From JAOADN01 sp049323795 (GTDB taxonomy: Bacteria; Pseudomonadota; Alphaproteobacteria; Rhodobacterales; Rhodobacteraceae), in NCBI GenBank assembly GCA_049323795.1, contig JBMOOH010000027.1:1-19155 (forward strand): a stretch of DNA of 19,155 bases. Direction: 5' to 3'. This document shows, one piece after another, positions 1 through 6,600 of this stretch. The first letter of the stretch is position 1, and every line of letters begins with the position of its first letter. The notes beneath the pieces are model-generated. The model did no database searches. It was not told where the DNA came from and saw only the letters and a list, made by a program, of their open reading frames with translations. The translations under genes were made by a program, and so were the position numbers.

Positions 1-746
1 GTCTCGGCCCTGAGGATGCGCGGACCGAGACCGACCGGACTGACGAAGGCAAGCGACCGCAGCCGCACGCGCTCGGAGGGAGAAAAGCCACCCTCCGGCC
101 CGATCGCGATTGCCGCGGGGCCCGGACCGGCACCGGCAAAGGCGGAATGCGCCGGTGCGGGCGCCGCCGCCCCGCCCGCCCCATGTCGCGGAACGCCCCC
201 CCCGCTTTCCCCCCGGCCTTCCCCTGGGCCGGCCCCGGCCTCCTCGTCGCAGAGCCAGAGCCGGCGCGACGGGTCCCAGCCGGACAGGACGCGCGACAGC
301 GCCGTCAGCGGGGCAATCTCGGGAACGCTCGTCGCGCCGCACTGCTCGGCCGCCTCGACCGCGTGGGCGCGCAGCCGGTCGTCGCGCAGGCGTTCGGCAC
401 TGGTGAAATCGGTCTGCACCGGCATCAGCCGCGACACCCCGAGCTCGACCGCCTTCTCGACCAGGAAGTCGGTGCGCGCCTTCTTGAGGGGGGCGAAGAC
501 CAGCCACAGGTCCGGAGGAGATCCCTGCGGCCGGACCGGAGCCAGGCAGTCGAGCGTGCCGCCCCGCCGCCCCTGCGGCCGGAACGCCACCCGCCATTCG
601 CCGTCGCGTCCGTTGAACGCCAGAAGCGCGTCCCCCGGCCCGAGCCGCATCACGGTGCCGAGGTAATGCGCCTGCGCCTCGGCGAGGGGAACCGATTGCC
701 CCCCGTTCAAGGCATGATCTACATAGAGCCGGACCAAGGACGCCAT
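1..746 (-). CDS. rsmE: 16S rRNA (uracil1498-N3)-methyltransferase RsmE, 3' end outside window
   Basis: RsmE is a SPOUT-class enzyme that methylates N3 of U1498 in 16S rRNA using S-adenosylmethionine. Reading from ATG at 746 gives MASLVRLYVDHALNGG, the usual N-terminal PUA-like start. LVEKAVELGVSRLMPVQTD follows, then the SAM-site signature IGPEGGFSPSE and, at the window edge, GLGPRILRAET, the end of the trefoil-knot motif. The last residues of the protein lie beyond position 1. A run of about 40 residues, almost all Gly, Ala, Pro, Glu and Arg (roughly positions 121–238), separates WLCDEE from the GPEGG motif. The family normally has only a short linker there. No good Shine-Dalgarno sequence precedes the start. 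The gene is divergent from ubiA with 12 bp between the two start codons. The identification is firm; the exact start is a little less so. Confidence 0.92.
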   Translation of the reverse strand, partial: MASLVRLYVDHALNGGQSVPLAEAQAHYLGTVMRLGPGDALLAFNGRDGEWRVAFRPQGRRGGTLDCLAPVRPQGSPPDLWLVFAPLKKARTDFLVEKAVELGVSRLMPVQTDFTSAERLRDDRLRAHAVEAAEQCGATSVPEIAPLTALSRVLSGWDPSRRLWLCDEEAGAGPGEGRGESGGGVPRHGAGGAAAPAPAHSAFAGAGPGPAAIAIGPEGGFSPSERVRLRSLAFVSPVGLGPRILRAE

Positions 747-758
747 GCCCGCGAGCTT

Positions 759-1760
759 ATGACCCCCCCCGACCGAACGCCAGAGACCGCCCGCCGCGCC
801 GGCATCGCAGGTCCGGCCGACGACGCCGGGCGCGTCGCGGACGCCCCGAGCGAGAACTGGGTCGACCGGTTCGCGCCCAGGGCGTCAAGGCCCTTCCTCC
901 GGCTGTCGCGGGCGGACCGCCCGATCGGCACCTGGCTGCTTCTCCTGCCCTGCTGGTGGGGTCTTGCGCTCGCCGCCGCGGAAACCGGCTGGAGACCCTT
1001 CGACCTCTGGATCGCGGCGGGCTCGGCCCTCGGGGCCTTCCTCATGCGCGGCGCGGGCTGCACCTGGAACGACATCACGGACCGCGATTTCGACGCCGCC
1101 GTCGCCCGCACCCGGTCGCGGCCGATCCCGTCGGGCCAGGTGACGGTCCGGGCGGCGCTGGCCTGGGGCATCGCGCAGTCTCTGGCGGCGGCGCTGATCC
1201 TGGTCACCTTCAACCGGACCGCGATCGCGCTCGGCATCGGGTCGCTTGCGCTCGTTGCCGCCTACCCGTTCGCCAAGCGCTTCACCTGGTGGCCGCAGGC
1301 ATTCCTCGGCCTCGCCTTCAACTGGGGCGCGCTTCTCGCCTATGCCGCGCATCAGGGCCGCGTCGGCCTGCCGGCGATCCTTCTCTACCTGTCGGGGATC
1401 GCGTGGACGCTCTTCTACGATACGATCTACGCCCACCAGGATGCCGAGGACGACGCCCTGATCGGCGTGAAATCCACCGCGCGGCTGTTCGGACCGGACA
1501 CCCCGCGGTGGCTGGCGCTGTTCCTCGTGGCGGCGGTGACGCTGATGGCGGCCGCGATCCTCGCCGCGCTCCTGCCGGCCGCGCGGCCCGGCGCCTTGGC
1601 CGTCGGGCTGGCCGCGCCCTGGGCGTTCGGCTGGCATCTCCTGTGGCAGTCGCGGCGGGTCGACATCTCCGATCCCGTCTCCTGCATGACGGTGTTCCGT
1701 TCGAACCGCGATGCCGGTCTCCTCGCTGCGCTGTTTCTTGCCGCAGCCGCGTTCCTCTGA
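759..1760 (+). CDS. ubiA: 4-hydroxybenzoate polyprenyltransferase UbiA
   Basis: UbiA attaches the polyprenyl tail to 4-hydroxybenzoate in ubiquinone synthesis and is an integral inner-membrane protein. The product is 333 residues with many hydrophobic segments. Both Mg-diphosphate-binding aspartate motifs are present: NDITDRDFD from about residue 104 and DTIYAHQDAEDD from about residue 221. RLSRADRPIGTWLLLLPCWWGLALA is the typical conserved start of the first membrane helix. The first 45 or so residues are not conserved and are Ala/Pro/Asp-rich. The frame is open far upstream, but ATG at 759 is the only usual start codon before the conserved part that does not run deeply into rsmE. No convincing Shine-Dalgarno sequence is seen. 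A gap of 73 bp separates it from the OmpA-family gene downstream. Confidence 0.93.
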   Translation: MTPPDRTPETARRAGIAGPADDAGRVADAPSENWVDRFAPRASRPFLRLSRADRPIGTWLLLLPCWWGLALAAAETGWRPFDLWIAAGSALGAFLMRGAGCTWNDITDRDFDAAVARTRSRPIPSGQVTVRAALAWGIAQSLAAALILVTFNRTAIALGIGSLALVAAYPFAKRFTWWPQAFLGLAFNWGALLAYAAHQGRVGLPAILLYLSGIAWTLFYDTIYAHQDAEDDALIGVKSTARLFGPDTPRWLALFLVAAVTLMAAAILAALLPAARPGALAVGLAAPWAFGWHLLWQSRRVDISDPVSCMTVFRSNRDAGLLAALFLAAAAFL

Positions 1761-1833
1761 TTGATCCGGCCGGGCCGCGATCCTAAAGGAGTGGCGGCGC
1801 CGCGTAGCCCGCGCCGAAACGAACGGAGCGCCC

Positions 1834-3804
1834 GTGAAGCGACCCTCGCACGTATTCCTGACACTCGCCGCCTTCCTTGCCGCCGGGCTGCTGTCGGTGG
1901 CGGCGGCCATCTGGGGCGTCGGGCTGATCGAGCAGCGGTCGGCCGCGTCGGTGCGCGATGCTCTTCTCGCCGCGGGTCTTCCCTGGGCCGGGGTCGGGAC
2001 CGACGGGCTGCAGGTCGTCCTCACCGGGACCGCACCGACCGAGTCGGCGCGCATCAGGGCCATCTCGGCGGCGGGCGCGGCGGTCGATCCCGGGCGGGTC
2101 GTCGATGCGATGAACGTGACCGGCGGCACGCAGGTCGCGCCGCCGGAGTTCCTCGTCGAGATCCTTCGGAACGGTGACGGGATCTCGCTCATCGGACTCG
2201 TCCCGGCCGACACCGACCGCGCGCGGATCGTCGGCCGCCTGGCCGATCTCGCGGGTGCCGGCAGGGTGGCCGACCTGCTCGACACGGCCAGCCAGCCGGT
2301 GCCGGAAGCCTGGGCCCCGGCGCTCGACTTCGCGCTCGCGGCGATCGAGACCCTGCCGCGCGCCCGGATCTCGGTCGCCGCCGGGCGCGTGTCGGTGACG
2401 GCGATCAGCGACAGCGCGGCCGAGAGGTCGCGGATCGAATCCGGCCTCCGGCGGCGGGCGCCGGCCGGACTCGCCCTGACGCTCGACATCTCGGCCCCGC
2501 GCCCGGTGATTGCACCCTTCACCCTGCGCTTCCTGCTCGACGCGCAGGGTGCCCGGTTCGATGCCTGCTCGGCCGACAGCGAGGACGGGCGCGACCGGAT
2601 CGTCGCTGCGGCGCAGGCAGCCGGAGCCGGGGACGGCCTGTCCTGCACCATCGGCCTCGGGGTGCCCAGCCCTTCGTGGACCGACGCGGTGGTCATGGGC
2701 ATGCGTGCGGTCGCCACCCTGGGAGAGGGGACGCTGACCTTCACCGACGCGGACATCACGCTCGTCGTGCCTGCCGGCGTCGGCCAGGCCCTCTTCGACA
2801 GCGCTGTGGGACAGTTCGAATCCAACCTGCCCGAGGTCTTTTCGCTCAAGGTCGTCCGGGCCGGGCCCGAGGCTGCGGGCGCGGCCGATGCCGGCGTTCC
2901 CGAGTTCACCGCGACCCGCGCCGGGGACGGGCGCGTCACCCTGTCGGGGCGCATTCCCGACGCGCGCACCCGCGACGCGGTGGACAGCTTCGCGCGGACG
3001 CTCTTCGGCAAGGCATCGGTCGCGCCGGCGATGCGGATCGACGCGAGCCTGCCCCCCGGATGGCCGGTCCGCGTCCTCGCGGCGGTCGAGGCGCTGGACG
3101 CGGTCGCGGCGGGCTCGGTCACGGTCAGCCCGGACGCCATCCGCATCGAGGGCACGAGCGGTGCCCGCGACGCCAGCGACAGGGTTGCGCGCACGCTTGC
3201 GGGGCGCCTCGGCGGCGATGCCCGGATCGGCATCTCGATCCGCTACGATGCCGGTCTCGACCCGCTGAACAGCCAGCCGGGGCCGGAGGTCTGCGCGCGC
3301 GACCTGAACGCCCTCCTGGCCGCGCAGAAGATCACCTTCGAGCCGGGCAAGGCCGTCATCGCACCCGAGGCGAAGGCGACCCTCGACCGGATCGCCGGGG
3401 TGATGAAGCGCTGCTCGGACTATCCGATGGAGGTTGCGGGTCACACCGATTCGCAGGGGCGCGAGGAGATGAACCTGGCGCTCAGCCAGACCCGCGCCGA
3501 GGCGGTCGTGCAGGCGCTGATGGACCGCCGCATCCTGACCGGCAACCTCACGGCGCGCGGCTATGGCGAAACCGTCCCGGTGGCCGACAACGGCACCGAG
3601 GCGGGGCGCGAAAGCAACCGGCGGATCGAGTTCCGGCTGATCCGGCCCGAGGACCGCAGCGCGCAGGCCGCCGGGATCACCGTCCTGCGCCCGACCGCAG
3701 AGACGCGGCGTCCGAGGCCCCGGCCGGCGCGCGGCGGCGCGGACGGGGTTGCAACCGGCGGCGCTTCGGGCAACGCTGGCGGCGGCTCCGCGCCCGCGGA
3801 CTGA
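1834..3804 (+). CDS. OmpA-family envelope protein with BON-like repeats
   Basis: This 656-residue protein has a hydrophobic N-terminal segment (residues about 7–30) that is either a signal peptide or a membrane anchor. A long central region (about 35–480) repeats a pattern such as GLQVVLTGTAP, GDGISLIGLVPAD and GDGRVTLSGRIPDARTR. These look like BON domains, which are thought to bind membranes or phospholipids. The C-terminal domain (about 495–607) is OmpA-like: ITFEPGKAVIAPEA, VAGHTDSQG and NLALSQTRAEAV are followed by SNRRIEFRL. It contains the Asp and Arg positions that hold peptidoglycan diaminopimelate in this family. A Gly/Ala/Pro/Arg-rich tail follows. The start is GTG at 1834 with GGAG at 1825–1828 as ribosome site. 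The architecture recalls mycobacterial OmpATb/ArfA (BON plus OmpA). A role in linking membrane to cell wall is inferred; the domain class is clear. Confidence 0.87.
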   Translation: MKRPSHVFLTLAAFLAAGLLSVAAAIWGVGLIEQRSAASVRDALLAAGLPWAGVGTDGLQVVLTGTAPTESARIRAISAAGAAVDPGRVVDAMNVTGGTQVAPPEFLVEILRNGDGISLIGLVPADTDRARIVGRLADLAGAGRVADLLDTASQPVPEAWAPALDFALAAIETLPRARISVAAGRVSVTAISDSAAERSRIESGLRRRAPAGLALTLDISAPRPVIAPFTLRFLLDAQGARFDACSADSEDGRDRIVAAAQAAGAGDGLSCTIGLGVPSPSWTDAVVMGMRAVATLGEGTLTFTDADITLVVPAGVGQALFDSAVGQFESNLPEVFSLKVVRAGPEAAGAADAGVPEFTATRAGDGRVTLSGRIPDARTRDAVDSFARTLFGKASVAPAMRIDASLPPGWPVRVLAAVEALDAVAAGSVTVSPDAIRIEGTSGARDASDRVARTLAGRLGGDARIGISIRYDAGLDPLNSQPGPEVCARDLNALLAAQKITFEPGKAVIAPEAKATLDRIAGVMKRCSDYPMEVAGHTDSQGREEMNLALSQTRAEAVVQALMDRRILTGNLTARGYGETVPVADNGTEAGRESNRRIEFRLIRPEDRSAQAAGITVLRPTAETRRPRPRPARGGADGVATGGASGNAGGGSAPAD

Positions 3805-3844
3805 ACAAGCGACCGCCTGCCCAGCAACCCACCCGCCGAGAGAA

Positions 3845-4171
3845 ATGAACAGGACCGAGTTCGTCGTCGCCACCGCGATCATCCTTCTTGTCGCCTTTTC
3901 GCTGGGATGGTTCGCCTCGTGGCTTCTGCACCGGCTCACCCGGGTGACCGAGGCCGACATCGGCGAACTCGACCGCATGGCCCAGGCCCTGCACGAGGCC
4001 GAGGAACTGCGCGACCAGGCGATGACCTACATCGAGGACCGGGAGGCCGAACTCGTGAACCGCCTGACGCAGACCGAAGCGGAACTGCGCGCCGCGATGG
4101 AGGGCCTCCGCGATGCCCGCGCCGAGGCCGAAGACCTGCGCGCCTACATCGAGAAGGCCAGCGCCGGGTGA
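3845..4171 (+). CDS. Small membrane-anchored coiled-coil protein, function unknown
   Basis: This protein is 108 residues long. Residues about 5–28 (EFVVATAIILLVAFSLGWFA) form a single membrane helix. The rest is highly charged and heptad-like, rich in Glu, Ala, Leu and Arg (for example EELRDQAMTYIEDREAE), so an extended coiled coil is expected. I do not recognise a named family. The frame is open further upstream, but ATG at 3845 places the membrane helix at the extreme N-terminus and avoids overlap with the gene before it. The ribosome site is weak (GAGAGAA just upstream). It lies 40 bp after the OmpA-family gene, so the two are probably co-transcribed. The pair may work together at the envelope, but that is inference. 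Confidence 0.72.
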   Translation: MNRTEFVVATAIILLVAFSLGWFASWLLHRLTRVTEADIGELDRMAQALHEAEELRDQAMTYIEDREAELVNRLTQTEAELRAAMEGLRDARAEAEDLRAYIEKASAG

Positions 4172-4184
4172 TCGGACCCTGAAA

Positions 4185-4204
4185 GGCCCGTCCCGGTGCG
4201 GGCC
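4185..4204. terminator. Possible hairpin between convergent genes
   Basis: GGCCCG and CGGGCC form a 6-bp GC stem with an 8-nt loop, between the stop of the coiled-coil gene (4171) and the stop of moaE (4216). Convergent placement fits a terminator used from either side. There is no T-run after the stem, so this is a weak call. Confidence 0.25.
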
Positions 4205-4215
4205 CGATGCCGGTC

Positions 4216-4659
4216 CTACCAGCGCCCGAGGGCCGCCTCGTCGTCGTCCTTCGCCGCCACCCAGTCCGCGCCCCCTGGTCCGATTTCCTTCTTCCAGAAG
4301 GGCGCGCGCGACTTCAGGTAGTCCATCAGGAACTCGGCGGCACGGAAGGCCGCCTCGCGGTGACGGCCTGCGGTCGCGACCATCATGATCGGCTCGCCCG
4401 GCGCCAGCGTACCGTGCCGGTGGATGACCATGGCCCCCGAAATCCCCCAGCGCGCCTCGGCCTCGCCGATCATGGCCGCGATGGCGCGCTCGGTCATGCC
4501 CGGATAGTGCTCGATCTCCATCCCGGTGAGCCGCCCGTCCTCGTCGCGGACGATCCCGAGAAAGCTCACCACGGCCCCGGCCCCGCCCTGCGCCGCCGCG
4601 AAGGCCGCAGATTCGGCCCCGTAGTCGAAGGGCGAGGCCTGCACCGATATCCGCATCAT
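4216..4659 (-). CDS. moaE: Molybdopterin synthase catalytic subunit MoaE
   Basis: MoaE is the large subunit of molybdopterin synthase. It transfers sulfur from the MoaD C-terminal thiocarboxylate to cyclic pyranopterin monophosphate to make molybdopterin. The product is 147 residues, the usual size. VVSFLGIVRDEDG is the conserved N-terminal strand and loop. HRHGTLAPGEPIMMVATAGRHR matches the central region. The signature LKSRAPFWKKE carries two active-site lysines (about K116 and K123). The start codon ATG at 4659 overlaps the stop of moaD by 4 bp (ATGA), indicating translational coupling of the two subunits. A second ATG follows immediately, so the true start could be one codon later. A molybdoenzyme (formate dehydrogenase) is encoded near the right end of the window. 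Confidence 0.96.
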   Translation of the reverse strand: MMRISVQASPFDYGAESAAFAAAQGGAGAVVSFLGIVRDEDGRLTGMEIEHYPGMTERAIAAMIGEAEARWGISGAMVIHRHGTLAPGEPIMMVATAGRHREAAFRAAEFLMDYLKSRAPFWKKEIGPGGADWVAAKDDDEAALGRW

Positions 4660-4904
4660 CCGCCCGTCATCGGCGGAAAGAACGCGACTTCCCGCGCCCC
4701 GGCCAGCGGCGCCGAGAAATCCGCAAGCGTCTGGTCCACCGCGACGCGCACCGCCGCCACGTCGGCGAAGGCCGCCGCATAGCGCTCCCCGCGGGCCTTC
4801 AGTTCCTCGACCAGCCCGGCCACCGTCGCTGCCGAGGTCTCGACCCGCTCGCGCGGGATCCCGATGCGCTCGCGCACCCAGGCGAAGTAGAGCACGTCGA
4901 TCAT
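4656..4904 (-). CDS. moaD: Molybdopterin synthase sulfur-carrier subunit MoaD
   Basis: MoaD is the ubiquitin-like small subunit of molybdopterin synthase. Its C-terminal glycine is adenylated by MoeB-type enzymes and converted to a thiocarboxylate that supplies sulfur. The product is 82 residues and begins MIDVLYFAWVRERIG, typical of the family's first strand. It ends FFPPMTGG with the required terminal Gly-Gly. The start at ATG 4904 overlaps the stop of pgsA by 4 bp, and its own stop overlaps the start of moaE by 4 bp, so pgsA–moaD–moaE form one tightly coupled unit. The frame is open upstream through pgsA, but that part is antisense-like shadow sequence. Confidence 0.95.
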   Translation of the reverse strand: MIDVLYFAWVRERIGIPRERVETSAATVAGLVEELKARGERYAAAFADVAAVRVAVDQTLADFSAPLAGAREVAFFPPMTGG

Positions 4905-5569
4905 GTCTTGCGCTCCTTCAGGAACGGCAGGGACTTGATGAAATACTCGAACCCGGTGACCAGCGTCAGGGCCGCCGCCACCCAGATCAGGAACAGTCCG
5001 AAATAGCCCGCCCAGGACGCGCAGTCCTGCCGGAAGCAGGCGCGCACCGGGTCGTGCGTGCCTGCCTTGACCGCCCGCGCATATTCCTCGGGGGTCATTC
5101 CCAGAAGCGCGACGCCGTACTGGTAGTCGAGTCCGGTCCCGAGGAACAGCACGCCGATCGCGACCATCTGCGCCGTGGTCTTCCACTTGGCGAGCCGCGT
5201 CACCTGCAGCATGCCCGCCTTGCCGCCGAGGAACTCGCGCAGGCCCGACACGAAGACCTCGCGGAAAAGGATCACGGTCGCGGGCAGGATCAGCCACGGG
5301 TTCATCCCGTTGTAGCCCGTCAGGACCATGATCGCGATCACCACCATCGCCTTGTCGGCGATCGGGTCGAGCATCGCGCCGAACCGCGATTCCTGCTTCC
5401 AGAGCCGGGCGAGGTAGCCGTCGAAGTAGTCGGTGATGGCGGCCCCGATGAACAGCGTCAGCGCCAGCCAGTCGGCCCAGGGGCGCGTGAAGTAGAGAAA
5501 CATGACCGCGACTCCGGGCGCCGCCAGAAGCCGGAGCGTGGTGAGGATGTTCGGGATCGTCCAGGTCAT
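4901..5569 (-). CDS. pgsA: CDP-diacylglycerol–glycerol-3-phosphate 3-phosphatidyltransferase PgsA
   Basis: PgsA makes phosphatidylglycerol phosphate from CDP-diacylglycerol and glycerol-3-phosphate, the committed step to phosphatidylglycerol and cardiolipin, in the inner membrane. The 222-residue product begins MTWTIPNILTTLRLLAAP, the usual start. It carries the complete CDP-alcohol phosphatidyltransferase signature DG-x2-AR-x8-G-x3-D-x3-D at about residues 50–72, with catalytic aspartates D50, D68 and D72. Several hydrophobic segments follow. A hydrophilic loop near the C-terminus (GMTPEEYARAVKAGTHDPV and the Cys-containing stretch after it) precedes the last helix. The start is ATG at 5569. 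It lies 71 bp downstream of the transporter stop and overlaps moaD by 4 bp. Confidence 0.95.
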   Translation of the reverse strand: MTWTIPNILTTLRLLAAPGVAVMFLYFTRPWADWLALTLFIGAAITDYFDGYLARLWKQESRFGAMLDPIADKAMVVIAIMVLTGYNGMNPWLILPATVILFREVFVSGLREFLGGKAGMLQVTRLAKWKTTAQMVAIGVLFLGTGLDYQYGVALLGMTPEEYARAVKAGTHDPVRACFRQDCASWAGYFGLFLIWVAAALTLVTGFEYFIKSLPFLKERKT

Positions 5570-5640
5570 GCGGGAAGCGATACTTGAACAGGGCCGCAAG
5601 GGAAATGCGGAATGCGCGGGCAGCGTTCCGGCGGCGGGCG

Positions 5641-6525
5641 TCAGCCGGCGGCAGCGCTCGCCGCCCTGCGCGTCAGAGTCCAGACCAGATGCAGCACCGC
5701 CGCCGCCAGGATGATGCCGCCCCCCGTCAGTGTCGCCGGCGACGGCACCTCGCCCAGCGCGGCGAACACCCAGAGCGGCGCGAAGGCCGCGTTGAGGATC
5801 CCGAGAAGGCCGGACTGGGCGGGCGGGATGCGTGACATGGCGGCAAAGACGAGCACGTTGCCGAGCGCGAGCTGGAACAGGCCGAACGCGGCGAGAAGCC
5901 CCCACTGGCCGGGCTGGAGCGATCCGAAGGCGGCAAAGGGAAGCGAGAGCAGGGCGCTCGCCAGCACCCCGAGCGCGATCACCGGGGGCAGGTCGATTCC
6001 GGGGTTGCGCCTGACGACCAGCGCCAGCATCGCGAAGCTCGCCACGCTGCCCACCGCGACGAGATCGCCGGACAGCCCGCCCGACCGCGTGCCTGAAGCC
6101 ATCATCACGGCGATGCCGGCGAAGCCCGCCATCGCCGCCAGCAGCGTCGCCATGTCGGTCCGTTCGCGCAGCACCAGCCGGGCCGCGACCGCGGCGGCGA
6201 AGGGTGCGGTGGCGAAGATCATGTAGAAGTTGGCGACGGCGGTGTTCGCCAGCGAGATCATGTTGCTGATCATGCCGAGCGCGTTGATGAGGACGAAGGC
6301 CGCGCCCGCACCGCCGATGCCCAGAAGCCGCCGCGGCGTGTTGCGCCCCTCGCGCCAGACGAGATAGCCGAACATCACCGCAAAGGCGAAGAACCCCCGC
6401 GCCGATGCCGTGGTGAACCCGTCCGCGCCCGCAAGCCGCGTGAACAGGCCCGAGGTCGAATCCACGGCCGAACCGGCGACCATCAGGACGAGGCCGGTCT
6501 GTGCGGTGGACAGGCGAAGGGTCAT
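5641..6525 (-). CDS. EamA/DMT-family transporter (10-TM permease)
   Basis: The product is 294 residues and almost wholly hydrophobic, with about ten membrane helices in two similar halves, as in the drug/metabolite transporter superfamily with two EamA domains. Visible family features include a first half beginning TGLVLMVAGSAVDSTSGLFTR and, in the second, QLALGNVLVFAAMSRIPPAQSGLL, typical of EamA helix pairs. The last part, LNAAFAPLWVFAALGE, matches the conserved proline-tryptophan-Glu region. The substrate cannot be told from sequence. ATG at 6525 is the chosen start. A GTG at 6570 would add 15 polar residues and is less likely. It lies between uvrC and pgsA, which as I recall are often direct neighbours in relatives, so it may be a local insertion. 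Confidence 0.85.
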   Translation of the reverse strand: MTLRLSTAQTGLVLMVAGSAVDSTSGLFTRLAGADGFTTASARGFFAFAVMFGYLVWREGRNTPRRLLGIGGAGAAFVLINALGMISNMISLANTAVANFYMIFATAPFAAAVAARLVLRERTDMATLLAAMAGFAGIAVMMASGTRSGGLSGDLVAVGSVASFAMLALVVRRNPGIDLPPVIALGVLASALLSLPFAAFGSLQPGQWGLLAAFGLFQLALGNVLVFAAMSRIPPAQSGLLGILNAAFAPLWVFAALGEVPSPATLTGGGIILAAAVLHLVWTLTRRAASAAAG

Positions 6526-6600
6526 GCGTGGCCGCGAAGCGCAAGGGGGATCACGCGCCCCGGATGCCACGGCGGCGGGTCGGCCGCAATCACCCCTGTG

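Noticed and set aside
147..758. Upstream extension of the ubiA frame
   Set aside because: It runs antisense through rsmE and has shadow-type composition. UbiA conservation begins only after about 800, and ATG 759 gives near-normal length.
885..3233. Very long minus-strand open frame opposite ubiA and the OmpA-family gene
   Set aside because: Its product is Arg/Pro/Ala/Ser-rich with no domains, and the opposite strand encodes recognised proteins. Long antisense frames are expected at this GC content.
6526..6570. GTG 6570 as start of the EamA transporter
   Set aside because: It would add a polar stretch with no ribosome site, whereas ATG 6525 places the first membrane helix at the normal distance.
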